DNA of 13,238 bases, taken from Ophioceras dolichostomum (lineage: Eukaryota; Ascomycota; Sordariomycetes; Magnaporthales; Ophioceraceae). The notes beneath the pieces were generated by a model. The model worked only from the letters and a program-made list of their open reading frames with translations, searched no databases and had not been told where the DNA came from. Numbering within the stretch: the first letter of the stretch is position 1; each line of letters begins with the position of its first letter. Shown piece after piece: positions 1 to 9,095 of the stretch. The DNA lies in the NCBI GenBank assembly GCA_003049485.1, contig PYST01000600.1, positions 1-13,238 of the forward strand, written 5' to 3'. The position numbers and the translations under genes are program-made.

Positions 1-1330
1 CCCCCCAGGCGCAACGGAAGGGAAGGGAGGCGTAATCAGGCAGAGAAACCGGGCACGCTGGCCTCTCCCTTGCGGGATGCGGCACGTGGTCGACTGATGG
101 ACCAGCCATGATCGAGTCGTCGCTTCGCAGGTCCTCCTGCCTGGAGCATGCCGGTGTCCCGTGACGAAGCTAAGCCATAGCATGCGACGTGCACTGCATC
201 TGCAGGGCGATAATCTCCTCGAATGGATACGCAGTATTAGATGCAGATGAGGGGGGTCTGTTCGAAAAGGCGGCTGTGCTTTTTTTGTTCTTTTTCTCCT
301 TCCATTCTGGAACGAACAGCGAGCTTCAGCTATTGAAAAGGTGAGAAAAACACCCCGCAAAACCTTGAGCCGCTCACTGGCGGGTATCCGGCACACACCA
401 GATCTTGGCGCCTCTTGGCAGCAGTGGGCAGTTCCCGCCTGAGTCGAGAACCAATCGGCTTGGCACCCAGAGTTGCCCCACCACTTCAAAGTTTGACACC
501 ATTTTGTTCCATTGTCCTCCCGTTCTTTCGATAGTAGCCCCGCCCGCTCGCCTCGAAGGAGCCTTCTTGCATATTGAAGAGGCTCACGTGAAGGGCTTGG
601 TTAGCCCGCGAGTTCTCCTATGATACTTTGATACTTATCGCCGTGGCTGAGCAGGTCAACTTCCTTGGACTCGGCCGATATGACCGATTTCGAGTCATCA
701 GCCTGATGATTATCGGCCTCTCGGCGCGATGCCACCAGGCTCCAAGACGCGAGAAGACCGAGAATATGTGGCTGTGTCCGTGCAGTGGCCATGCGAAATG
801 GCGCCCAGTATCCTCCTGCCTCCCTTGACGATAAGTCTCCACCAAAAGTCGAAGCGATCTGATCGAAGGATCTCTCGGCGTCCATCTCTGACCAGGTGTG
901 AGAGAGGAAGACTGGGGATGGCCCACAAACGACGGTTTTAGCGTCGGGGCTGGACTTCCGACCTCCAACGCCGCATACATCATCCGTGTTTCCCACCATT
1001 ACGCAAAAGCCGGCCGATGGCCAACCGGTGGCCGGGTTCGACCCGATTCTGTTCAACCATCCCGGGACTGCTTTCTCTAGCGCGAGCCGCTAAACTGGTG
1101 TACTAGTGGTGGCGTGAAAGCGCACGGTAAGCAAGAAAAGGCGTGGGTGGTCCAGTCCCCTCGTGGGCTTCTTCATGTATTGGTCGCGCGGAAGGCGAAG
1201 AACAGTGTTCTAGGGTAACGTGGTCGTCCGGAATGGGACTAGGCTAATACCACCTAGGTACAGCTACATCATACGTGAAGAGGCTCGAGACTAAGAGTTC
1301 TCAACGCTTGGCTCCGTCCTCACCTCCAAC

Positions 1331-1522
1331 ATGGATAGAGAACCTGCGAAAATGCGCATGCTCCCTAACTCGTTCGAGCCACGCAGAGCTAGGCTAGCCT
1401 GTGCTCCACCAGAGCTACAAAAGCATATTCGCCTTTGCTATATGCGGGATGCAAAGTCTCCAAGGCAGCCAGCTCTCCGTGAGAGCGACCTGTCGAAATT
1501 GATCCTCCTCTCGTCTTGCTAG
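1331..1522 (+). CDS. Doubtful small ORF, 63 residues
   Basis: This ORF starts at an ATG in a good context (A at -3, G at +4) and encodes 63 residues that are basic and rich in Arg, Leu, Pro and Ser. I do not recognise the product, and it has no signal peptide or membrane segment. Third codon positions are not clearly GC-biased, unlike the solid genes in this window. It could equally be a chance frame. It is listed because it is the only short ORF in the first 1.5 kb with a strong start context. Confidence 0.12.
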   Translation: MDREPAKMRMLPNSFEPRRARLACAPPELQKHIRLCYMRDAKSPRQPALRESDLSKLILLSSC

Positions 1523-1701
1523 ACATGGCGGGCGGGTGGGTGTCCTCATTGAAGCTATGGTATGAAACAGGAGAGTAGTTCGCGTCCGATGAAGCGCAAC
1601 GATCCTAATGCTGACGTACCCAGGCGGGCTGAAGTGGTTCGTGATTCGTGAACGAAAATAGCGGAAGGGATACACGCGCAGGGGATAGAGCCGACGCCCA
1701 C

Positions 1702-1718
1702 GAGAGAGAGAGAGAGAG
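1702..1718. repeat. (GA)n microsatellite
   Basis: A pure GA dinucleotide run of about eight and a half units lies in non-coding sequence. It probably varies in length between isolates. No gene is interrupted by it. Confidence 0.85.
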
Positions 1719-1967
1719 GAAGACTCGGGGAGGAAGATATGTAGGAAGAGATATCGGCAAAGCTTATTGACAAGTGAAGGCGACTACTCAACAAGCAAGT
1801 TGCTAACGTACCACAGGCTAGAATCGAGGACTAGTTCTCAATGTGGTACTCCTACTTCAGTCCTCACCACGTCATGCCTGGACTGCCACTCGGCCCTGCG
1901 GTGCAGACGTACCAGTGGGAAGCTCGACCTGTCTGCATTAGTACAGAGCAGTATCACACTTATTCTG

Positions 1968-2056
1968 TTTTATATACTCTATTCTTTTCGGCTTAGCCTT
2001 TTCTCACTTTTTTCCCTCGTGTATTGTCACTTCTTTTCACCTTTTTGTCCTCACTC
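1968..2056 (+). promoter_or_regulatory. TATA-like box and CT-rich tract
   Basis: A TATA-like element (TTTATATACTC at 1968-1978) is followed directly by about 75 bases dominated by C and T on the plus strand. This arrangement resembles the transcription start region of fungal genes. No confident gene follows, although the small ORF starting at 2307 is on the same strand. The upstream ATG at about 2168 opens a frame of only two codons. The call rests on base composition alone. Confidence 0.25.
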
Positions 2057-2197
2057 TACGGGCCGTTGTCTGCGGCGACCGTTAACAGGTTCTCAGCCGA
2101 GTATCCCTCCATCAGTAGCCGAAAGCCGAGCTGAAAAACTGTGCATACCCGGGAATATCGGCATATTGATGGTTTGATTTCTGGGCAGCCCAATCAT

Positions 2198-2344
2198 TCA
2201 CAAACCAGAGTAAATATCCGCAAGTCGCTTCTTGCCAGCCTCTTTGACAGCCCCTCTCTCTTCCTGCATCCTTATCATAGGGCTCGCTGATCGCTCAGCT
2301 TCGATCATGCCGTCCTCGGCAGTGGCAGCAGCCAGATTGGGCAT
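2198..2344 (-). CDS. Possible small protein or terminal exon, 48 residues
   Basis: On the minus strand an ATG at 2344 with a CACC context opens 48 codons ending in TGA at 2198. The product begins MPNLAAATAEDGMIEAE and is rich in Ala, Glu, Lys and Met, with mixed charge and likely helical content, ending KKRLADIYSGL. The frame stays open upstream for about 15 more codons, so this could also be the last exon of a longer spliced gene. I looked for a linking exon in 2345-2700 and found none that joins in phase. I do not recognise the family. It overlaps the plus-strand ORF at 2307-2537 by only 38 bases. Confidence 0.25.
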   Translation of the reverse strand: MPNLAAATAEDGMIEAERSASPMIRMQEERGAVKEAGKKRLADIYSGL

Positions 2345-2537
2345 GGTGTTGTCTCCAGCTGGGAGCCCGACGCACAGTTCGGCGCCACGTTACTTCACTA
2401 CCACGAGGCAATTGTCGGTGAGAAGCCCCAGAAGGCACACGGAAAGTTCCTTTCGTGTGGCTGCCCTGCTGTGCTGTCTAGCGTGGTTCCTCTTTGGGAA
2501 TCGATTCAGCCCGTGGACCCAGCTGAAAGCGGCATAA
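2307..2537 (+). CDS. Possible small single-pass protein, 76 residues
   Basis: This is a 76-codon plus-strand ORF from an ATG with A at -3. The N-terminal half is Ser, Arg and Thr rich without acidic residues (RYFTTTRQLSVRSPRR around residues 28-43), which resembles a mitochondrial targeting presequence. A hydrophobic segment follows (VAALLCCLAWFLF, about residues 51-63). The TATA/CT tract at 1968-2056 lies upstream on the same strand. The length and features can arise by chance, and I know no homologue from memory, so the call is weak. Confidence 0.2.
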   Translation: MPSSAVAAARLGMVLSPAGSPTHSSAPRYFTTTRQLSVRSPRRHTESSFRVAALLCCLAWFLFGNRFSPWTQLKAA

Positions 2538-3114
2538 TATGGCCAATGGCGGACGCCAAAATTCTCTTGCTAACCCGTATTGGTCGTCCGATATCCTCAA
2601 AAATTCACTTGCCCAGCCACCGGCCTTCATCTGCCCGAATTCCATGCAAGAGCCCCGACAAACAAGCACGACGAGATGCATTAAGAGATGCCTTATCAAC
2701 TACTGCAACCACCCACTGCGGGCTGCAGCCACTAGCCTTTGGGACTCCCACGCCCTCGGCGTTGTCCTCTGCCCAACTCTCTCAGAGTTAGACCGGATTG
2801 GAGCTTTGGAGGTGGATTCAGAGGGCTTACTTGCATTCTGGGCATCAGCTGGCCAGATGTATTGGCTTACCCACATGTAGAGACAGACTTTCGTCTGCAC
2901 AGGCTTGCTGTATATCACATCTGCTGACGAACTGCCCGCAATAGCTAGAACTGCTTTCACTCTAGCTAGGTAGGTAAGACATTCAGCGGCTCTGGTCGTA
3001 GACATAAAGCAGCTGGTACCCTTCTGCGTAGCTGCCGCGAGGCCAGCTGTTTTTGTTGGATTACTGCTCCTCAAACTCGACGCGGAAAACAAAAAATGAG
3101 GTGACCAGTCTTGA
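2538..3114. other. Intergenic region before the Ser/Thr-rich gene
   Basis: No convincing gene is visible. It contains a 141-codon minus-strand frame (3125-2700) and overlapping plus-strand frames with no recognisable domain and no coding-like third-position bias. A short CTAGSTAGGTAGGTA-like run lies near 2964-2980. The final stretch must hold the promoter and 5' leader of the gene starting at 3115 or 3127, but I see no clear TATA box. Confidence 0.4.
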
Positions 3115-4491
3115 ATGCCAAGCATAATGGTGGCCCGACGCTCTTTGTTTGTCTTCGTCGGCTGTCTGCTAGGCCTTGTACATGGCTGGTACGACTGGCC
3201 AGGTGGCGGCTCTGCCGACGGTCACACTGGATCTGTAGCGACCACATGTACATCTCGGGGCTTCGAAAAGGACCCCTGGTCCAAGACGACGCCCTCTACT
3301 ACCACTACCACTACTACGACGATCTCGAATACGGTTCCGCCTCACTTTACCACTCATTCAGAGAGCCGGAAACGAAAGACAACATCACCAAGCACATGGC
3401 CACCATTGACGACACCAACCACAACGTCCTGTTCAAGCACGCCCACAAAATCTCCCACTTCCTCTTCAGGTACTAGCCGCACGGGTCGTACCCAAACACA
3501 TCGCCCCAGCTCCTCTTCGCTGTCCACCTCGTCATCAACGTGTGGTCTCACAACTAGTCGAGTTACAACAACCATCTGCGGAGGGGGGACCACCTACTAC
3601 AACTTTTACACCAATATCACGCGCCTGGGCGGCTGCCACTCGGCCACACGGACTCTGTACACGTTGACGTCCACAATAACCAGTGTCTCAACCGTCTTCA
3701 GCTTCAGCTCAGTCACGACCTCCTCCGTTTCAACCACGACCGTGTGCCCCTCAACATGCCCTCCCCAACCCATATCCTCCAGTTGCACGGTGGTCTCCAG
3801 CACATCAACCTCAACGACCACGACAACCATCACATCGTTCCCCTCGTCATGTCCTTCCATAATCCCCTCCGGCACCACGACCATCACCTCACTCTCATCA
3901 ACATCAACGACGACAACAACAACGACAACCATAACGTCCTTCCCATCAACCTGCCCAACCTGCCCCTCAACGATCTCTCCAACCTCTCCAACCTCCTCAT
4001 CCACAACCTCCTCATCCACAACTTCCTCATCCACAACCTCCTCATCCACAACCTCCTCCTCCACAACCTCCTCATCCACAACCTCCTCCTCCACAACCTC
4101 CTCCTCTTCCTCCACCACCCCCACGTCCACAACAACGACCTGCCCGCCCCCAACATCAACAGTAACAACAATAATCACCATCACCCCCAGCCCACCCCTC
4201 AGCCTCGCAACCTCCACCACCACGATCTCCGTCTCCCACACCCTCCCCTTCCAATGCAACTGCCCCACGCCTGCAGCAGCCGTGTGCGACTGCCAGTGCC
4301 AGCGCTACGACTACACGTGGCTGCTCATCCTGGCCGTCGTCTTCGGCGTGCTGCTCCTGCTGGCCCTGATCGGGCTGTGCACCCTCGGCTGGCTGCTCTG
4401 GCGCAAGCGGCACCATCACCATCACCCGCACCACCATCACTCGCCCCTGGCGTCGGCGGCCGCTGCTGTCCCGGTGCAGGCGGCGTCGTGA
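3115..4491 (+). CDS. Ser/Thr-rich mucin-like type I membrane protein with His-rich cytosolic tail
   Basis: The product has 458 residues and no intron. The N-terminus is a signal peptide (basic VARRS then LFVFVGCLLGLVHG, residues 6-24). Residues about 25-375 are a long Ser/Thr/Pro extracellular region, surely heavily O-glycosylated, with Thr runs, scattered CPxxCP pairs and a five-residue SSSTT repeat at about 293-330. A Cys-rich neck (C381, C383, C391, C393, C395) precedes one transmembrane helix at about 402-429. A stop-transfer RKR and a tail with nine His in ten positions follow, then an Ala-rich end. The layout resembles fungal wall-stress sensors of the Mid2 type, but no WSC domain is seen, so the sensor role is inference. 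The second ATG, at 3127, has the better context (A at -3, G at +4) and is the likelier start. Long frames on the opposite strand here are shadows of the repeats. Confidence 0.82.
   Translation: MPSIMVARRSLFVFVGCLLGLVHGWYDWPGGGSADGHTGSVATTCTSRGFEKDPWSKTTPSTTTTTTTTISNTVPPHFTTHSESRKRKTTSPSTWPPLTTPTTTSCSSTPTKSPTSSSGTSRTGRTQTHRPSSSSLSTSSSTCGLTTSRVTTTICGGGTTYYNFYTNITRLGGCHSATRTLYTLTSTITSVSTVFSFSSVTTSSVSTTTVCPSTCPPQPISSSCTVVSSTSTSTTTTTITSFPSSCPSIIPSGTTTITSLSSTSTTTTTTTTITSFPSTCPTCPSTISPTSPTSSSTTSSSTTSSSTTSSSTTSSSTTSSSTTSSSTTSSSSSTTPTSTTTTCPPPTSTVTTIITITPSPPLSLATSTTTISVSHTLPFQCNCPTPAAAVCDCQCQRYDYTWLLILAVVFGVLLLLALIGLCTLGWLLWRKRHHHHHPHHHHSPLASAAAAVPVQAAS
3991..4105 (+). repeat. Coding minisatellite, 15-bp unit
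   Basis: Seven copies of the 15-bp unit ACCTCCTCATCCACA start at 3991, 4006, 4021, 4036, 4051, 4066 and 4081, and a partial eighth starts at 4096. Copies differ at one or two positions (CAT to CCT, ACC to ACT). Each unit adds exactly five residues (SSSTT register), so gain or loss of copies keeps the reading frame and only alters the length of the glycosylated stalk. Confidence 0.9.
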
Positions 4492-5126
4492 GGGAATAGA
4501 TAGCGAGGGAGGGGATGGTCAAAGCAGAGATCGGAGTTGATTGCCCCGGCGTCGAAGGGGGGTTCGGGGAACGCTTTTGAACTTTGTCACGCTCTTCTCT
4601 CTTGGGTGATATTAGGGTTATGACTCGATTAAGGGCGCGGGGGGAGGACGAAGGGGGAAACAGGCTCGGCGCTGAGTAGTCCTCCTTTCTATGACAGGCT
4701 GGCGGGTTTGCGCGATAGACACATGAAGTTACGAAGCTATGACCTTCCATTGATGTTTTGTTTTTTGGATGCTGGATGATCATAGTATGGGGGGCGACTC
4801 TTGATGAACAAGTTAACAGGCTGGCATACTAGTTGCCTCATGGGTGAAATTGAATAGAGCATTGAGTTTTGTTTTTATGCAATGCTGACTCTCTCATATA
4901 GCATACAAGCATACTAAGTATTCATAATATCCAAGATGATGTCCACTCCAAGCTGATAATCGACGCAAGGCGTACAGAGTATATATCCTGCGGAAACGGG
5001 GGTGTGACCGCGGAAAACAAGGTGAAGTCTAACCTACATTGTGTAACCTCTTAGCTCAAATATCCCAACATGCTCTCTTTCTAACAACTACTTCACAAAG
5101 CAACCCATATTTGGCACCCAGTACTG
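4492..5126. other. Convergent 3' intergenic region
   Basis: This region lies between the stop of the Ser/Thr-rich gene and the stop of the transporter, whose transcripts converge. It becomes AT-richer from about 4700. It must hold both 3' untranslated regions and polyadenylation sites. I see no gene, tRNA or repeat. Confidence 0.6.
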
Positions 5127-7404
5127 TCAGATCTGGTACCTGAAGTGATGACTCTCGTCACCCAGCTCAGCCAGTTCGTCGTCCGACAACCCCTCGTGCC
5201 CAGGACTGATCTTTCCCTCCTCCCTCGCCTTATTCGCACGCGAGAACCAGAACCATAGTGAGGTGTAGATGACGCCCGCCATGGCAACCATGGCCAGCGT
5301 CACAGCGTGTCCACGGATGTAGCGGGGTGCGTCCACGTTGGTGCTAGATGGATAAAAAAAAGGGGGGGGGGGAAAAGTCAGCTTTCTGGCTTTTGATAGT
5401 AAACGCAACAACGCATGAAGAAAGGTCGAGGGGGTTTACCAGGTAGTAGGGTGGTACGTGACTGTAATGGCTACGTGGAGACGGGATAGGCTTACTAGAT
5501 AAACGGTGCCATGACGCCAGCCGAGTTGCCCATGGTGAGCTGCATCCCATTGGCAGTTGTCCTCTTGCCATAACGCGGGGTGTTATCCGGCATCTGGAGG
5601 GGGAAATTCCAGGAAACGTCAGCCCTCTATATTAGCAAGAGTAGTCCAGGAAAAAGTGGTTTCCACAGGCTTCCCAAAAAAGAGGAAAACATCTGTAACG
5701 TACCCAGGCTAGAGGCAAGCCAACTACGACGTAGAGTCCAGTGGCAACAAGGAAACATCTGGCCAGAATCAGGAACTGGTTGTTAATTGCTTTTCTCTTT
5801 GCCTTTTGGAGTTGTTGGGTGGCGGGTGCATTAGGTAGGCACCTAGGGATGTTTGGCTGTTGAAACTAACCCAAAGTACTTGGCTCCCGAAGACACGGGA
5901 GATATCAAGACTGAGTATCCGACGACGCTGACAACCGCGAATATGGTGCAGAACATGCCACGCCGCTGCATCCGGTCGGAGAGGAAAGCAACGGACATGT
6001 ACGTCGCGGCGCCGAGGAAGTAGCAAGGGATGGTCAACAGCTGGACCTGCGCGTTGGTCCACGTGCCGAGGCCGTTGATGATTGTGGGCAGGAACGTCGA
6101 GAATCCTGTGAGTGAGGGAAGGTGAGTGTGCTCACTGCTAGATTAGCTGACAAACCCCGCCTTGAAGAAAATACTGCCAAATATCGGGGGATTCGAAGTA
6201 GTGATACTGACCGTAGAGCATGGTGTCGGCACCGAACTGGCCTACACAGAACGCCCAGACTTTCCAGTCCTTGAAAGCCTTCATCATATCGCTCCGGCTG
6301 AACTTCTGCGCACTAGACGTGTGTCCATAGTGGCGTGCGCGGCGAAGTACCATTGCTTTCTTCTCGTTATCGGTAAGGAAGTACGCGGATTCGGCGTCAT
6401 TGGGCAGGAAGAATACCACCATCACGCCGAGGATGACAGTTGGGATTCCTTCGATGATCATGATCCACTGTTTTTGTCGTTGTTCACTCGACCAATGAGG
6501 GTTAGCATGCATGTCGGGATACTGTTCTTCTTCCCCCACTGTCCCTGGCGGCTGGAGATTTTGCAGATGGGATGTTTGAAACCAGAGAGAAACTCACCCT
6601 CCAACCATGCATCCCCGCAAGCCCATCCATATGCCCAATCCCATACGCCAGCAGCCCTCCCAGCGCGCCGGCGATAGCCGCCGAGACGAACAGGAAGCCG
6701 ACTCTCAGGGCGAGCTCGTGCTTGGTGTAGAAGAAGGTCAGGAACACGTTCAGGCCCGGAAACAGTCCGGCCTCGAGCGCCCCCAGAAGCAGGCGGCAGG
6801 CGAGGAGGCTGCCGTAGCTGTTCACGAGGCCCGTCAAGGTGGCGACGATGCCCCAGGACGTGGTGATGAATGCGATCCAGTACCGGGGCGTGAACTTCTT
6901 GAGGACCAGGTTGCTGGGCACCTCGAAGCTGAGGTACGTGACGAACAGGAGCGAGACCGAGATCTGGAACTGGTTGCCTACCAGGCCGAGGTCCTCCTCG
7001 AACTTGTAGAGCCGGGCGTTTCCGATGTTGACTCTGATGATCGAGGGGAAATCAAGGGGCGGGGCACGAAGTGAGTCAGCGGTGGAACCCACGGATGATG
7101 AGTTTCTCCAAGGAATGTGGTCGCGTGAATGCGTGGATTTGACCTACCTGTCCAAAAAGCTGAAGAGGTACAGGCTCATCACGAGCCAGATCAGATACCT
7201 ATCCAGCTTCCTTAGCAGAGCCTTCTCGTCGACGCCGAGGTCCTCTAGGGACGACGGCTCGAGGTCGGAGCCACCACGGCCGCCACCGTTGTCGTCTAGA
7301 CTCGCGACGGCGGGGTGGTGGGGCTTCTCAGGATCTCTCATGATCGGAGATTTCCCGTTGTGGTGCTGACCCTGGAGGTCGACGCTCCGTTCGTCCGAAC
7401 TCAT
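5127..7404 (-). CDS. MFS permease, anion:cation symporter (Dal5/TNA1-like) family
   Basis: Seven exons join to a 1554-nt frame (517 residues): 7404-7148, 7033-6598, 6467-6212, 6105-5871, 5758-5704, 5593-5496 and 5343-5127. All six introns (114, 130, 106, 112, 110 and 152 nt) are GT-AG and phases match throughout. Family marks are the hydrophilic N-terminus, TM1 ending SFLDRVNIGNARL (residues about 82-94), GALEAGLFPG in TM4, and HGWRWIMIIEGIPTV across the exon 2/3 join. Others are the central loop ending before LYGFSTFLPTIINGLG, the late NTPRYGKRTTANGMQL, then PRYIRGHAVTLAM, and the C-terminal SHHFRYQI. Members carry small organic anions such as allantoate, nicotinate, pantothenate or biotin by proton symport across the plasma membrane. 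The substrate cannot be told from sequence. Twelve transmembrane helices are expected, and the length is normal. Confidence 0.95.
5354..5372. repeat. A8/G11 homopolymer pair in transporter intron 6
   Basis: Eight A followed by eleven G on the plus strand lie in the last intron of the transporter, a few bases upstream of its acceptor. On the coding strand they read as a C run then a T run, so they serve as the polypyrimidine tract before TCTAG. Exact run lengths are prone to sequencing error, but no coding sequence is affected. Confidence 0.8.
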
Positions 7405-9095
7405 GGCTGATGGCTAGAAGCCGGGGAGCCTCTCTCTGAGCGAAATGTCTTTGGGAGGAGAGTCGGCTTGCTCGAGTATGAGTTACGATGATGGCTAAGG
7501 CTAAGGAGGTTTGCGCATGGTGTGAGAAAAAACCTCAGATTTTTCAAGACATCGTGGCGAACTAAATACTCCCGGAGTGGAGAAGGGGTTCAGTTCTTAT
7601 CGGTTCGTCACGTAGGAGTCAAAGTCACAAAATAAGCGGGTAGCTCGGTATATGGTGGTACTTTAGGTCCAGGGCCAAGGGTAGAGAAGTGAGGAGTGAA
7701 CCCTTCTCGCTTTGCGATCTCTCCGGCCCGGAGGTCCAGTACCCCTCGCTCTCGTCTTGGGCTCCAGAGAAAGCAGCGAGAAAGGTCTCCATCAGTGGAG
7801 CGCAACCGCTTTTTCGGTGGAGAGCTTGGTGGGTCCCACCCTGACGCGGATGGCGTCAATTAACTCTTATCGAGGAGAGCGACGGCGAGATAGGGACAAC
7901 AATGTCGACACTGATGTGGTCGTGCTCAGATACCTGGGTTCAGGTCTGCTGCAGCCAAGGCAGAGCTTGGAGAAGATGGAAGGAGGTGCATGTTTCGCGA
8001 GCTGATGTTTTGGGGCTGCCGATAACGGTTTTCGCGGGGGGCCTCGATTTTTGGTTGGTGCGGGGAATTAGCTCAATGGCCGACATCTGCCTCCTGCAAG
8101 CCACCCAAAAACGCCCTGCATATTCCGCACGGGTGGGATGCAGCCACCAAATCTTCGGACGACACAATTGAGTTTACAAGGTTGCATGCTTTGAGGCAGA
8201 TATGCTCGAGGCTTTTATACAAGGCGAGATATACACGACTGGGAGCTCAGCTGGCGCAATATATTAAATACGACTACCGAAGCGAAATGGAGCGCATCTC
8301 CTCCAGACATGTCACCCGAGTCGGGCGCCTTCAGCGGCCGCCGAGCCCGACTCGCACGGCACCGAATCACCCCATGTCCTGGCTCGCCCGACGGCAGCCT
8401 CCCTTGTGTTGAAAAAGTTCAGATGAATTTCATTCACTAGGCTGCAGCTCGGTAGCATTCGCCATCCATGCCGAATTCGCCCACCATATCTCATCAAACG
8501 CTTCTTCATGCGAGACGACGGACAGTCCAGCCCAGCAACTATCAACCCTCAATCTACACTGATCGAGGCTTGACTAGCGGGCGCCGTGGGGGCGTCCGAT
8601 TTAGCCCCAAATCAGCGGCAGCAACCGCCGGGCGCCGGCAGCGCTAATAACCGCCGACGTCATGGCCCACCCTCCTCAACCACGAACGAAAACTTGCCTC
8701 GACATCCAATCGAGCCAGTCGGCTGGAGAAGCCATGGATCGAAACATGAAACGAACCCTGCTTCTTCCCACTGCAGCTACCTACGGTAGATACCGCCCAA
8801 TGTTTTCCCTGCTTTCTTGACGCCTCACCACGCAATGCACGACCCTGACGCGATATCTGTTGGTCCATTACGTCTTTTTCTTTGTGGTTAGAATAAAGAG
8901 GGCACCGCGCCAACGCATCTGCATCGCACACTGGCGTCGCCCCTTTGTTCGAGCGTGTTCATCAGTGACAGACGGAAATCTCATTCTACGTCTCATTTTC
9001 CTGTATTTTCCCTACGGTGATGGCTGCATACTACTGCTATCGGTAAAACATCCCTTTCTTTTCCGTCCTATATTGTCTCACATTCATCTTCCACC
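7405..9095. other. Divergent intergenic region, about 1.7 kb
   Basis: This region separates the transporter (-) from the CAP-protein gene (+) and should carry both promoters. Short frames on either strand (for example 95 codons at 8931-8644 minus) show no recognisable domain. Visible structure includes a perfect 10-bp inverted repeat at 8317-8354, a tRNA-Ala-like 5' segment at 8062-8079, a TATA-like TTTTATAC near 8213, and a pyrimidine-rich leader at about 9045-9093 just before the CAP start codon. No further gene is claimed. Confidence 0.5.
8317..8354. repeat. Perfect 10-bp inverted repeat
   Basis: CGAGTCGGGC at 8317-8326 is matched by its exact reverse complement at 8345-8354 across an 18-base GC-rich spacer. 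It could form a stable hairpin or be a binding site for a dimeric regulator. The pairing stops at both ends, so the arms are exactly 10 bp. It lies about 0.9 kb upstream of the transporter start and 0.75 kb upstream of the CAP-protein start. Confidence 0.6.

Larger units (their letters stand above)
1..2197. other. Gene-poor left region
   Basis: I see no confident gene here. Open frames on both strands are short, and none shows a domain, signal peptide or transmembrane pattern I recognise. The longest are 151 codons on the minus strand (1056-601) and 136 codons on the plus strand (2177 end), and both look like chance frames with mixed third-position use. Visible landmarks are a T-rich stretch near 280-300, a GA dinucleotide repeat at 1702-1718, a 63-codon ORF at 1331-1522, and a TATA plus pyrimidine-rich tract at 1968-2056. 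The region may be ordinary intergenic DNA, a decayed locus, or hold a non-coding transcript. Confidence 0.5.

Noticed and set aside
1030..1050. GGGTTCGACCC resembling a tRNA T arm
   Set aside because: The short palindrome stands alone, and the flanks do not pair as an acceptor or D stem.
2700..3125. Minus-strand frame of 141 codons upstream of the Ser/Thr-rich gene
   Set aside because: No third-position bias, no domain or signal was seen, and it overlaps the neighbouring start region. It is probably chance, although not formally excluded.
3606..4268. Long minus-strand frame (220 codons, Val/Glu rich) opposite the Ser/Thr-rich gene
   Set aside because: It is the mirror of ACN/TCC codon repeats. 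The composition is monotonous, with no domain, and the plus frame explains the sequence fully.
3744..4499. Second plus-strand frame of 251 codons, rich in His, Asn and Leu
   Set aside because: It is a shifted reading of the same Thr/Ser repeats, which lack stops in every frame. The other frame has the signal peptide and transmembrane helix.
7597..8025. Four GATA-type sites (7597, 7867, 7888, 8020) upstream of the transporter, suggesting nitrogen control
   Set aside because: The number is close to what chance gives for such a short motif on two strands over this distance, so I do not claim regulation.
8644..8931. Minus-strand frame of 95 codons with an ATG start
   Set aside because: Codon use looks random and no family pattern is visible. 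It lies in the region expected to be the CAP-gene promoter.
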